Source: Microthyrium microscopicum (taxonomy: Eukaryota; Ascomycota; Dothideomycetes; Microthyriales; Microthyriaceae). Taken from it: DNA of 64,000 nucleotides. Under the pieces are notes generated by a model. It had not been told where the DNA came from, made no database searches, and worked only from the letters and a program-made list of their open reading frames with translations. Location: the NCBI GenBank assembly GCA_010405405.1, contig MU004231.1:3032401-3096400 (forward strand), read 5' to 3'. The position numbers and the translations under genes are program-made. Below, piece by piece: positions 36,181 to 45,926 of this stretch. Each line of letters opens with the position of its first letter. The stretch's first letter is position 1.

Positions 36181-37204
36181 ATATCTAGTAAGTATAATTA
36201 GTTAGTATTATATTATTACTACTAATTAAATTATAATAAGCTTTATCTACTTACCTATAGGCTTCTTCTACTAAACGAGAATTAGAACTATAAATTATTA
36301 TGTAAGTTTATATATTAGTTTACTAAATCTGCTACTTTAGACCCTAGCTATTAATTTTAGTATTACTAATTGCCTAATACTTCGCTAAGTAGCTTTTAAT
36401 TGCGCGTAAATTAAACTATTAGTAGTAGATCTACGAATAGAGATTTAATTGCTAGCTTTAACTATATTATAGTTAATTATACCCTATCTAGTAGATTTAG
36501 CCTCCATAAAGCTACTACTATTAAATATAAGGCAGAGGGATAGTCTACTAGTAATAATAAAATTAGATACTAATTAGGTTGTTAAGAGAGTAAACTCCTA
36601 TAAACCTAAGTACTTAAAACTAACTAACTCCTTTGTAAGTATAATAGCAACTAGCAAGCAATAGATAGACCCTAAAAATTAAACTATGAATTAAACTAAG
36701 ATCTAAACTATAACTTAAACTAATACTATATAGTTTAAGAAGACTATTATATATCTATATACCTCCTTATAGTAGATAGAGTATTAGCTCTATAAAAAGA
36801 AGTATGAGAGAAGAAAGTAGAGTTAGTAGTAATAACTATTATATAGTTATATTAGCTATAATAATAAAATAAAATAAAGTATATAGTTAAAAAAGAAGAT
36901 ATATAAAAAAAGGTCTACGAGATTAAAGGAAAAAGAAGGAGTAAATAAATAAAGTATATAGTAGAGAAAGAAGATATATAAATAAAGGTAGGTGGAATTA
37001 GTAAGGATAAAAATATAGGAACTAACTATTAAGGAATATCTCTATTTTATTATTAATAGACTAGAGATTTAGTCTTTTATTAGACTTTTTCTAGCCTTTA
37101 CTTATAGATATAAGCTACTATAAGTTACTTATTACTAAATTATTAAACGTCTATATATATATATTAGTTATAATTTAAATAATATACGAATAGGTATTAT
37201 AGAT

Positions 37205-37268
37205 ATATAGAGTTACTCTAGCTATGCTACTATTATAGGAGTAATAATAACTAGAGTAACTATATAGA
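37205..37268. repeat. Short inverted repeat in TA-rich DNA
   Basis: Two arms of roughly 16 bp built around GTTACTCTAG and CTAGAGTAAC, separated by about 30 bp. It could form a hairpin or be a remnant of a nested element. Confidence 0.35.
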
Positions 37269-37945
37269 GTAAAAGCGTAATATATATATAAACTTATAAG
37301 ATAAGTTAGCCTAGCATACTAATAATTAATTATAGCCTTATTTGCTATATATCTAGCGCCTTTATCTCTAGTAGCTTTAATATATATAGTAGCTTTTAGT
37401 ACTATATTAGTAAATATTGCTATAGTATTTATAAGCTTATAGTTATAATAGTTAGTATAAGTATGCTTACTTTTAAAGAAGCTCTAAGCTAGTGGCTATG
37501 ACTTCTTAATATTAAGATACTTATCTACAAAATACTAAATTTTTAAAAAATTTATAAGAGTATAATCTTTCTATAATTAGGCTATTAGGCCCTTATAAGA
37601 CTCTAGAGAACTTACTAAGAGACTAGGATTTCGCTCTAGGTAGACTTTTATAAATTCCTTATATAGTTAGCTTATAGTTTATAAATCTAAGATATATATA
37701 AGCAAAATTAACGTAGGTAGAATAAGTAATATAAAGAACGTAATAGTAAGTAATAAGCTAGGGTAATCTTAATATAATAACGATATAATAATATGCTACT
37801 AAGATAGGTAGATCTTAGTATAATAATAACGTAATATTAAGAACTAAATGCGAATAGCTAAAGTAAGGCTAATAGTAGAGTAGCTAAGATGTAATTATAA
37901 GTGTAATGCGACTAGACGTGCAATGGATGCAATTCGTAATTAATT

Positions 37946-38168
37946 AATGGAGTAACGGATAATAGAGTAATAAATAATGAAGTAACGGATAATGAAGTAA
38001 TAAATAATAGAGTAACGAATAATAAAGTAACGAATGATAGAGTAATAAATAATAGAGTAACGAATAATAGAGTAATGAATAAATAAATAGGGTAATGAAT
38101 AAATAAATAGGGTAATAAATAAATAAATAGGGTAATGAATAAATAGGATAATAAATAAATAAAATAAC
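37946..38168 (+). repeat. Minisatellite, about 15-bp then about 20-bp units
   Basis: About eight units of the type GAGTAACGGATAATA / GAGTAATAAATAATA, followed by about three longer units of the type GGTAATGAATAAATAAATAG. Unit variants differ mostly by C-to-T or G-to-A. Confidence 0.75.
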
Positions 38169-38773
38169 GATATAACTTACTTATATATTTTTACAAGTTT
38201 TATTACTAAATATACAAATATTAGTTAACTAGAGATAACTCTCTCTAGTCTTACTAGAATTTTTTAGGCTATATTCTTAAGCTAGCTAAAGCTCTTTAAA
38301 TACCTTATTACAGAATTAGCAACTAGTATATAGTAATATATAAAAGCGCATTACGCATAAAGAAAGAAGAGTCTTCTACGTATAATTATCTATAGAATCC
38401 TTTTATAATATATATAAATACTTTTTCTAGAATCTTACGTAATATAATTTTACTTTAATAAGAATTAGTTAATTAGACTTAGTTAAATTACTAATAGTTC
38501 TAAGACAATGCTTAGTAGTACGCTCTTTATTAAATAATTTTTAAGCTATAGCTCTCTTCTTAACTATAGACTAAACTTATAGGCTAAACTTACGCTTACG
38601 TAACTTAATTTTACGTTCCTATATATTATATTAATATTATTTATTACTAAGTATTTATAATATAGTAATAAGCATATATAACTAGTAGAAAGAATTACGA
38701 TTAATGTAGTATTAAGTACGAGCTATAGATTAAGGTTAGACATTAGAGAAGTAAAGTAGATTAAGAATTAAGT

Positions 38774-38794
38774 AGAGAGAGAGAGAGAGAGAGA
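38774..38794 (+). repeat. (AG)n microsatellite
   Basis: An uninterrupted run of AG dinucleotides of about 21 bases in otherwise TA-rich sequence. Confidence 0.85.
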
Positions 38795-38896
38795 TTAAAG
38801 CATAGTAGATCAGAATATAGTAAGTTAGAGCAACATTAAGCTAAAAAGTAGATTAAATTAATAATTAAGAAGTACTTATTAAGCTCTAGTTACTTA

Positions 38897-39035
38897 CGTA
38901 AGCTTTTAAAACCTCCTTACTAGGAGGTAGAGGAGGAGGTAGTAGAGGTAGTAGTAGTAGTAGAGGCGCGCCTCTAGCTGCTAGAATAGCAGTAGTAGTA
39001 GTAGCGGCAGTAGTAGCGTTAGCGTCGTCAGCCAT
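38897..39035 (-). pseudogene. Intact first-exon-like ORF at the right end of element 1
   Basis: From the ATG at 39035 the minus strand reads MADDANATTAATTTTAILAA, then GAPLLLLLPLLPPPLPPSKE, and meets a good donor (GTAAGTAAC) after AAAGCTTAC at 38897. It is GC-richer than its surroundings and made largely of GCT, ACT and CTA/CTC codons. This could be the start of the element's transposase gene, with the rest destroyed. A C-x2-C-like segment (CxFCNKVFKEL) occurs with stops near 38.3 kb on the same strand. Confidence 0.35.
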
Positions 39036-39308
39036 AGTAAATACGACTTTTTTATATAAAAAAGATCGCAAAAAAAAGGGCATAAAAAAAGGGCGTAGAA
39101 GAACGTAAAAAAACAACAAATTTAGCAGGTAGACAGAGCTAGAATTAATTTTACGTTTGCTTAAAGTTTAAATATTATCGTAATCTTAGAATCTCTAAGT
39201 CACAAGAGGATTCTACTAAAGCTAGATAAACGTTCTCTAGGGCTAAATGCTCTCTCCTATAAACATTTACTAATAAAAAGCGCTAACGTAACATTTTAAT
39301 TAGAAATA

Positions 39309-39454
39309 AACGCTTAGCTAGTAATAAACGCTTATTTTAACTAAACGTTTAATGTTCTAAGCGTTCTAAAAACGCTTATTAGCTTGAAATATTTATATAC
39401 AAGAGCGCTTATTATGCAAAGCGTTTTACTAGGTTAAACGTACTAGGAACGCTT
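39309..39454 (-). repeat. Right subterminal AAGCGTT cluster
   Basis: On the plus strand AACGCTT occurs at 39309, 39327, 39371 and 39448, and AAGCGTT at 39359 and 39419. The majority orientation is inverted relative to the left cluster. Spacing is less regular than on the left. Confidence 0.6.
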
Positions 39455-39462
39455 ATATTGTA

Positions 39463-39508
39463 ATAATAGTTACAGAACGGTTATTAGTCCCTATAGACGG
39501 CCGCTAAT
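39463..39508 (-). repeat. Right terminal inverted repeat, element 1
   Basis: On the minus strand it reads ATTAGCGGCCGT, then TATAGGG and CCGTTCTG, matching the left end imperfectly. Confidence 0.6.
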
Positions 39509-39551
39509 GTGCATTGCATCCAGCTCCTACACTTGGCACTAGAGCTAGGTA
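39509..39551. other. 43-bp host spacer between the two transposons
   Basis: Ordinary GC composition. It begins with GTGC (right target duplication of element 1) and ends with TA (left target duplication of element 2). Confidence 0.6.
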
Positions 39552-39620
39552 CCCATCGGTTAAGAACACGATCGCTAAAGGCGATTAGGGATACCTTAAC
39601 GCTACGGATAGCTTAACGCT
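39552..39620 (+). repeat. Left 69-bp terminal inverted repeat, element 2
   Basis: Same as the reverse complement of 42801-42869 except at five positions. Each difference has T or A here against C or G in the right copy. Confidence 0.85.
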
Positions 39621-40099
39621 GCATGCTATATAGCTAAAATACTTATCTTATTGCTATTTAGCCTAACTATTATATTTAGACTTAAAATTAATACTATAGC
39701 TAATTTAATATAAAATATAAATACTATATTAATTTTATTACTATAACTTATAAACTCGTTATTAGATACCTATCTAAAATTAGTTAGTTTAATACTTAAT
39801 TATACTAAAATATACTAAATTCTTATCTTTTTTTAGAGCTACTTAATAGTCTATAGTGCTATCTTTCTTAAAATTTTACTATACTTTATCTATACCTATA
39901 TTATACTATATCTTAATTTTTAAATAATATAATTATTATTTAAGTAAGTAGTTATAGTAAATAGATATTTTTAAGCTTTAACTCTCTTAATAGCCTCTTA
40001 AGCTAGATCTACTACTATATTATTATTTAGGATATATAAATTTTTTACTACTATAATAATAATTATTATATTTATTACTATGCTCTTAAAAATATAGTA

Positions 40100-41200
40100 A
40101 AAGAAGTAAGATTGCGCGTAGTACGTTTAGAAAGAGGCTTTTATTTAAGAGGCCTTTAAATTTCTTAAAAAATAGCCTAAAACTATATAGGATTAACTTA
40201 CTAAGAAGTATTTACTACTTTAGCCTAATTAACTTTGACGCTATTATATAGGTAAGTAGATTTTGCGCTTTAAGCGCGTTCTTACTAATTAAAAACTCTT
40301 AAATAACTAGGAGATAGCCCTTATAGAATATCTTAATTTAATAGTAAAGATTAGCGTATTACTTTATTTTAAACTTATTTAGAGTACTATTAACGAGATA
40401 TTATAACAAGATATTAAAGATTTAGATATAATTTCTCTTAAAGAATAACCTTATATTAGATCTAAATAAGCTACTCGCTAGCTTAAATAAAGTTAATTTA
40501 CTCTACGCTTTTAACCTACTATTAAAGCTATAAAAAAGTAGGCTATAGAAAGAGATACTATTAAGTACTTCTATAGAGAATACAAAGATATTATTACTAA
40601 TTATAGTATCTAAATTAAGGACTAGTAAAATATAGATAAAATAGGCGTTTAAATTAGTATTAAAAGAGGCTAAATAGTAATTATGCCTAATAATTATAAG
40701 TTCTTTAGCTACTATTATAACTATATTAAATCTCTTAGTAATTAAGAATTACTTATATCTATTAAAGCCTATTCTACTACTAGAAGAACTATTAATTCCT
40801 TACTTATTACTAAAGAAAAGATTATATAGTAATCTTAGTTTAATAGTATTAAATTAGGAAATTTTATAATTAGTAAGTTAATAGGCCTAAAACTACTAAA
40901 TCTAAAGTACTAATTTTGCTATAGTAGTATCTAATACTAGCTATTTAAATAACTATTTAGGATTTATCTAGATATAGTATTTTTAACGTCTTTTAAAGCA
41001 ACATTAGCTAAAGAATTACTTACGCTAGAAGGCTTACTAGTAACTCTTAATAATTAATAGATATATAAGCTATCTTACTATATAGTTTATATTATATTAT
41101 AAGCTTTATAAGATAAAGATATTACTTCTTCTACTATATTTAACGTACTTTTTATAACTATTAGATATTAGTATCTTTTAATCTTAAAAATACTAGTATA
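40100..41200 (+). pseudogene. Decayed pogo/Fot-like transposase gene
   Basis: Coding-like plus-strand frames broken by TAA/TAG. The clearest part, about 40.55-40.85 kb, contains EYKDII, NIDKIGV, ISIKRG and ELLISIKA in an order that matches the first catalytic Asp region of DDE_1 transposases. The second and third acidic residues could not be located. Confidence 0.4.
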
Positions 41201-42800
41201 TAGAAGAAATTAACGTATACGCGCGTTAAGGAATTATTAATTTTAATAGGCTATATCTTTTTAAAACGATTAAGCATATTAGATTAAAAGCTTTTACTAA
41301 AAATAATATTAGGTCTATATAGAGGCGTATAGGAATTGTCCCTTTTAATCTATAATTAGTACTAAGTTAAATTCCTATTATAGATCCTTTAAAAGGACTT
41401 AATTTATATAAAGATTAGGATTCTACTACTAAGCGATTTAAGAAGCGCTCCTAAATACCTAAAGATAAGGAATTACCTATAGTATAGACTACTCTAAAGC
41501 ATTTAAAGTGATTTAAATAGTAAACTAAATAAATTAAGTATTATCTTTAATTATTAGTATCTTTAGCGCTTCCTATAGTTTATAAGTAACGATAAGCTAA
41601 TCTTAAGGTCTTCCTAAATTATATTACTACGCGTAATAATCTTACTATAATGCTAATTAATTACTACTTTAATTCTTATCTAGTAAGACTTTATAATAAG
41701 TTATTAAAGAGTAAATCTTATAAATAGGTCTAAAAGAAAGGATTTATTTATACTAGCAATATTAGAGGTTATAATATTATTAGTTTAGTAGATATTCTAT
41801 AGTACTAGCGCTAAATTAGGCCTTACTTTAATAATAAATAGCTTCTCTATTAACTTTATCTTTATAACTTTACCTTTCCTTAGTTCTTTCTATATCCTAC
41901 GATCTAAATAATTATTAAAATTATAAATACTAAGGCTACTATACGTCTATAGAAGTTTACTAAACGTAAAAACGCTATTCTTTAAAAGGCTTCTTAATAA
42001 ACTATTGCTAATAACGAGATTTAGATTATTAAAGCTATAGTAGCGAAGTAATCTTAGCCTATAGTAGTAAAGGGCTCTTAACCTAAAAAGAGGTATATAA
42101 GAGTAAAGAAGAAAGTAATTCTAAATATTCTAGGGTAGGCTAAATATAATATTTATATTATATAGAGATAGAATAAAGAACTACTTTATTTTAAAGGGTT
42201 TTAAAGAAGACTATAGTAAGATTACTAAGAGAACTATACTAATACTACTAAATTTCTTTACCCTAAGTATAATTATAAGTAAGATATAGCTCTATAGTAC
42301 TTAGAAATATGCTTACTATAGTCTAAATTTATACTTATTAACTTATAAATCTTTACTACTAATCCTTTACTAGTATACGTATTATATACTAATAGTAATA
42401 GTAAAGATACTATTAATAAGCTTGCTAATAGTAAAGATATATTAAAAGATAAAGAATTATTAATAATAAAAGAGTAGATCGCTAAAGTAGTTGCGTAGAC
42501 TACTAAGATCTATAAAGCTAAAGCTTGTGCGCTTTAAACGTAAGAATTTTAGTAAAATTTAAAGTCTATTTAGTATAGATATTCCTATTTTAGTATTAAA
42601 ATGTAGAGATTTAACTATTTTATAGTATTTAACTTATAATTATAACTATAAAAGATTATTTTTTAAAATATAATATTAATTACTAAAAATTATATTATAG
42701 GTATATTAATACTATAGGAATAACCTATAGAAGTTGCATTAAATAATAATACGTGGTTGTTAAGATATTAATTAATTACTAATCAAATAGTAATAGATTT

Positions 42801-42869
42801 AGCGTTAAGCTATCCGCAGCGTTAAGGTGTCCCCGATCGCCTTTGGCGATCGTGTTCTTAACCGATGGG
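42801..42869 (-). repeat. Right 69-bp terminal inverted repeat, element 2
   Basis: The better-preserved arm. It contains a perfect hairpin, CGATCGCC-TTT-GGCGATCG (42834-42852), and two direct copies of the 9-mer CTTAACGCT on the minus strand. Confidence 0.85.
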
Positions 42870-43161
42870 TACTTGTTACTACCGGCCACATTCACTTATT
42901 GTAAAGCAATACTGGGTAGCATATGCTGGATTGTATTAGCCGAATTGATCCCAAAAGCCTGGACCAGGCATTACAATCCTTCTTCTTATTCTACATGTGT
43001 ACATGTTTCCTCTCTGCAATTGACAGCATTGAGAAAGTAACCACCCCAATAACCTGTATTCAGCCACAGCCTTCAAACCTCTTATGCAATTCCGTATTCC
43101 TTCCAACCTTTGTGCCACATTTTCTCGTCATCCGTTGCTTATTGTACACCTGCCCTATCGT

Positions 43162-43762
43162 CTAGGCTGGGTATACAAGGCGGAACACATCGTTGAAGAT
43201 GAAATAGCTTCCGGCGCCGTCGGGTTGAAGTTGGAACGTTTGGGAGTACATCATCGCTCGCTGCTCCTCATCGATCTATCAACCAGGTTAGTCTCAGCTT
43301 TTTCATACAAGGAGAGGTGAAAGCATACCAAAAGGGCTCCAGTAACCATGACGAGAATTCCACCTGTCTCGTTTGATGGCTGAGCATCTAGGCTGTCGAC
43401 GCGATGCTGGATTTTGGCAAAGGGTAGACTCTAAAGCTGGATTTTAGTTTGACACCACTAGTTTTTATGATGAGACAAACCGCTAGTTTCTCGATGATTG
43501 CACCAGTTCCTTGCGTAGGCTGGGCCTCGAATGTGAGCATGGAATGGTCTTTGTAGAGGGCGGACAAATCGGCGCGGTTCTTGTCAAAGGTGTCATAGTA
43601 GAATGTGACGAATTGTTCTGGTGTAGTGAGTTAGGACGTGAGTATGCGAGATTGTTGATCGTTAACGTACTTGCGACGGCCTCGAAGTCTAGGACAGCAG
43701 GTTAGCATGGTCATGGCCTTGGGTTCAGCATCGCGGCTGCTATATGGGCACCTACCAGTCAT
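43162..43762 (-). CDS. ntf2: Nuclear transport factor 2
   Basis: Five coding exons on the minus strand (43762-43756, 43688-43671, 43617-43481, 43430-43329, 43275-43162) give exactly 125 aa, the length of yeast Ntf2. The protein reads MTDFEAVAKQFVTFYYDTFD, then LYKDHSMLTFE, QGTGAIIEKLASLPF, VDSLDAQPS and ends FIFNDVFRLVYPA, all hallmarks. NTF2 binds Ran-GDP and FxFG nucleoporins and returns Ran to the nucleus; it is essential. The first coding exon is just 7 nt and the second 18 nt, so ORF-based gene finders would miss the start. The stop codon is 292 bp from the end of element 2. Confidence 0.97.
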
Positions 43763-45296
43763 GTCTGCGGTGGTGCTGCGATTCGAACTTTGATTGATGT
43801 ATGATATACACAGAGAGGGATGTCTAGAGATCAAGTGGCCAATATGAGATGTGAGAATGATTGGAGAAGTTCTGTAGAAGCTCTGGAGGAAGAAGGAGAC
43901 GAAGTGATGGTCTTGTGGTGGGGTCAAATGTCGGTTACTGTGTTTGGGCATCATCCCGCCCGCAGCCAACATAGCAACCATTTCGGCCAATCAAACGCTA
44001 GGCTCAATTTCGTCCCTGCAAAATGTTCCATCTCCACCACATTTTCTTTCTGCTCCAACAACTCTCTACAACTCCTCAACACCACAGTGTCGCCACAAAG
44101 CCAATTCATCGCCCTTTGATGATCTAATGATCTTAACAAGCAGCTTGTCTTCTTTGGGCACCTGTAGATTTTGAGGTAAGCACACTCTCAAGTGCTTTTA
44201 CACATTTCTTATACATGATGAAACTTTTTATTCTTCTATTTTCCTAAACCATTTTGAGGAACCAAAATATACAAGCTCAACAGTCTGATATCTTGTCCTT
44301 GACGACGCCTATATATGAACACTTGGCGGATCACTGCTGACTTGAGCTCACAGCCTCACTTTATCCACATTCTGCAGTTGATCCAAGTTTCGCATAGCTT
44401 CACGATACAGGCTCATTTAGACGAGGTATGGCTCGGGGGTAAGAAGAAAGGAAGGGAAAAAGTAAGTTGTGAATCGGCTAGAATCGTTGGACAGGAACAG
44501 AGGACGAATTGGTAGGGTCAGTGCATGTATCCGACGGGATACCAATGATAGCCTATAGAATTGTAGGAGGTGTCTCAATGTTCGCGAGGTCCGAGGATAG
44601 GTGGCAGATGTATTTTTTATAGGGAGACAGGGCAATAAAGCACTTGAGTTTATTGAGTAGTAAGGATTATAAGGGGAGCAGTGCAAGGTAGGAGCAATTG
44701 AACCAGGTAGCACTGTCCGTATTCAGGGACAGCAGGTGCGTTGGGACTTGGGACTCAGGGGCTTGCTTGCTCTTGCCTGCAGAATGCATTGCACCTCCTC
44801 TCTTGCGTCCATCGTTCCTTCCCCTCAACATCTGCATCATACATCTACCGGTACGCATCCATCAACCATTGCATCTCAACTCATTGCGACTGACGATAGC
44901 CAAAGAAGAGGTCAAGGAAAACACAGAAGGCTGAAGACGCGCTGTCACGGTGTCACCAAACAATTCAACGGAGAAAGCGCAACGCACGGATTAGCAACCG
45001 GCTCCGACGTCTGCCAAACTACGCTTTGTCCCAATTTTGCTGAGGAAAGAGCCAATTGAGTCTCTCCTGTCAAGCCTTCCGCCACTTCCTCTTCTGCTCC
45101 AACCGTCTGAACTCCACTTCACAACCTCACTCTCTGATCATCAAGCTTTCTCCACCACAACCTCTCCATTTCTTCACCCATCACGTACCAGCCACCTACA
45201 CATACCCCCCCGGCTGCCCTCCATCCACAACATCCCTTGTCCCACATACACCACACTTCAATCCTCACTCACTCTATCATCAACAACACCGCGATC
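43763..45296. other. Intergenic stretch between ntf2 and a conserved unknown
   Basis: About 1.5 kb containing divergent promoters for ntf2 and the next gene. The last 250 bp before 45297 are pyrimidine-rich, like a fungal 5' UTR. No coding frame is supported. Confidence 0.45.
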
Positions 45297-45926
45297 ATGG
45301 CTGTCGATTTCAAACCCCTAACGCTAAACTTGAGCACAACAAAAGAGTCGCTAGCTTCAGGAACCATCATCCCCACCCCGCCCATGACACCCATTGACGA
45401 CTCACCCAAGGAAGGAGCTCTCGCAACATTACAAGAAGAAAATGAGAACGCGACCGGTCTCGCTAATGGCAATGTCACACCCGACTCGAAACTGCAAGCA
45501 CCACTCTCACCACTAAGCGCCACCTCGAATGGCTCCGGCGAGCGCAAAAGAACCGGCGTTCGAAAGTTCCTCAGTCTTCGATCTCTTAGAGGCGAGCATC
45601 ACCGGCCCGGCACACGTGGTGGCGACCTTGCGTCACCTACCTCCAAGCCTTCGTACGACTTTGCGTCGCGGCCCGGATCTCAATACACTGCAAGCACGTC
45701 AGACTCGGCGCTAAAGCACAAGAAGAGCTCGGGTTGGTTTGGCAGCACTGGAAGTAAGAGAAAGAGCATGTTTGTTGTTGGCAGACTAGATGAGCAGCTT
45801 GCGGACAATCCAACACCACCGGAGACAGCAAAACCCAAGGGACCACCACCACCAACTATCCCAGAGTTTTCTCTAGGCAAGGACTTGGAGATGGGAGGGG
45901 AAGACATGTTTAAGAATATCCATTAG
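45297..45926 (+). CDS. Conserved fungal protein of unknown function, disordered
   Basis: Single exon, 209 aa, from an ATG in good context (ATCATGGCT) after a pyrimidine-rich leader. The protein is low in hydrophobics and rich in Ser, Pro and Thr. It has one basic, possibly membrane-binding or nuclear patch (RKRTGVRKFLSLRSLRGEHH), a motif SGWFGSTGSKRKSMFVVGRL and the C-terminal IPEFSLGKDLEMGGEDMFKN. The sharp-edged motifs amid disorder suggest docking segments. I do not recognise the family. Confidence 0.75.
   Translation: MAVDFKPLTLNLSTTKESLASGTIIPTPPMTPIDDSPKEGALATLQEENENATGLANGNVTPDSKLQAPLSPLSATSNGSGERKRTGVRKFLSLRSLRGEHHRPGTRGGDLASPTSKPSYDFASRPGSQYTASTSDSALKHKKSSGWFGSTGSKRKSMFVVGRLDEQLADNPTPPETAKPKGPPPPTIPEFSLGKDLEMGGEDMFKNIH

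Larger units (their letters stand above)
27503..39508. mobile_element. Element 1: 12.0 kb RIP-degraded DNA transposon with inverted ends
   Basis: Both ends begin ATTAGCGG (27503-27510 on the plus strand; 39501-39508 on the minus strand), and the similarity continues imperfectly for about 45 bp, including a shared CGTTCTG / GGTTCTG block. GTGC flanks both ends. The interior is extremely TA-rich; CA and TG dinucleotides are conspicuously scarce, as after RIP. Only the outer 200-300 bp keep moderate GC. Both termini carry clusters of AAGCGTT. Coding relics are present: a large one on the minus strand (about 32.4-35.1 kb, possibly beginning near 39.0 kb) and one on the plus strand (about 35.75-36.18 kb). 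Family uncertain; the large relic resembles Tnp2/CACTA-type fungal transposases, but the termini are not CACTA. Confidence 0.7.
39552..42869 (+). mobile_element. Element 2: 3.3 kb RIP-degraded Tc1/mariner-type (pogo/Fot-like) transposon
   Basis: Bounded by 69-bp inverted repeats (39552-39620 and 42801-42869) that begin CCCATCGGTTAAGAACACG and differ at five positions. A TA dinucleotide flanks both ends (39550-39551 and 42870-42871), the duplication expected of Tc1/mariner/pogo elements. The interior is TA-rich with stops in all frames. A plus-strand relic from about 40.1 kb carries NIDKIGV near 40.63 kb, then ISIKRG and ELLISIKAYSTTRRTINSLL, comparable to the NxDETGxRIG start of the DDE_1 domain in pogo/Fot transposases. 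The size exceeds the usual 2 kb or so, so an extra insertion or second gene is possible. Confidence 0.7.

Noticed and set aside
37946-38168. Possible CRISPR-like array
   Set aside because: Units are contiguous with no unique spacers, and the genome is fungal; it is a minisatellite.
27503-42869. Possible mitochondrial insertion or centromere
   Set aside because: The TA richness is accounted for by two bounded transposons with terminal repeats and RIP-type stops; no mitochondrial gene was seen and the block is short for a regional centromere.
43631-43990. 119-codon minus-strand ORF over the ntf2 start
   Set aside because: It reads through the ntf2 promoter and first introns; the spliced ntf2 model explains the region better.
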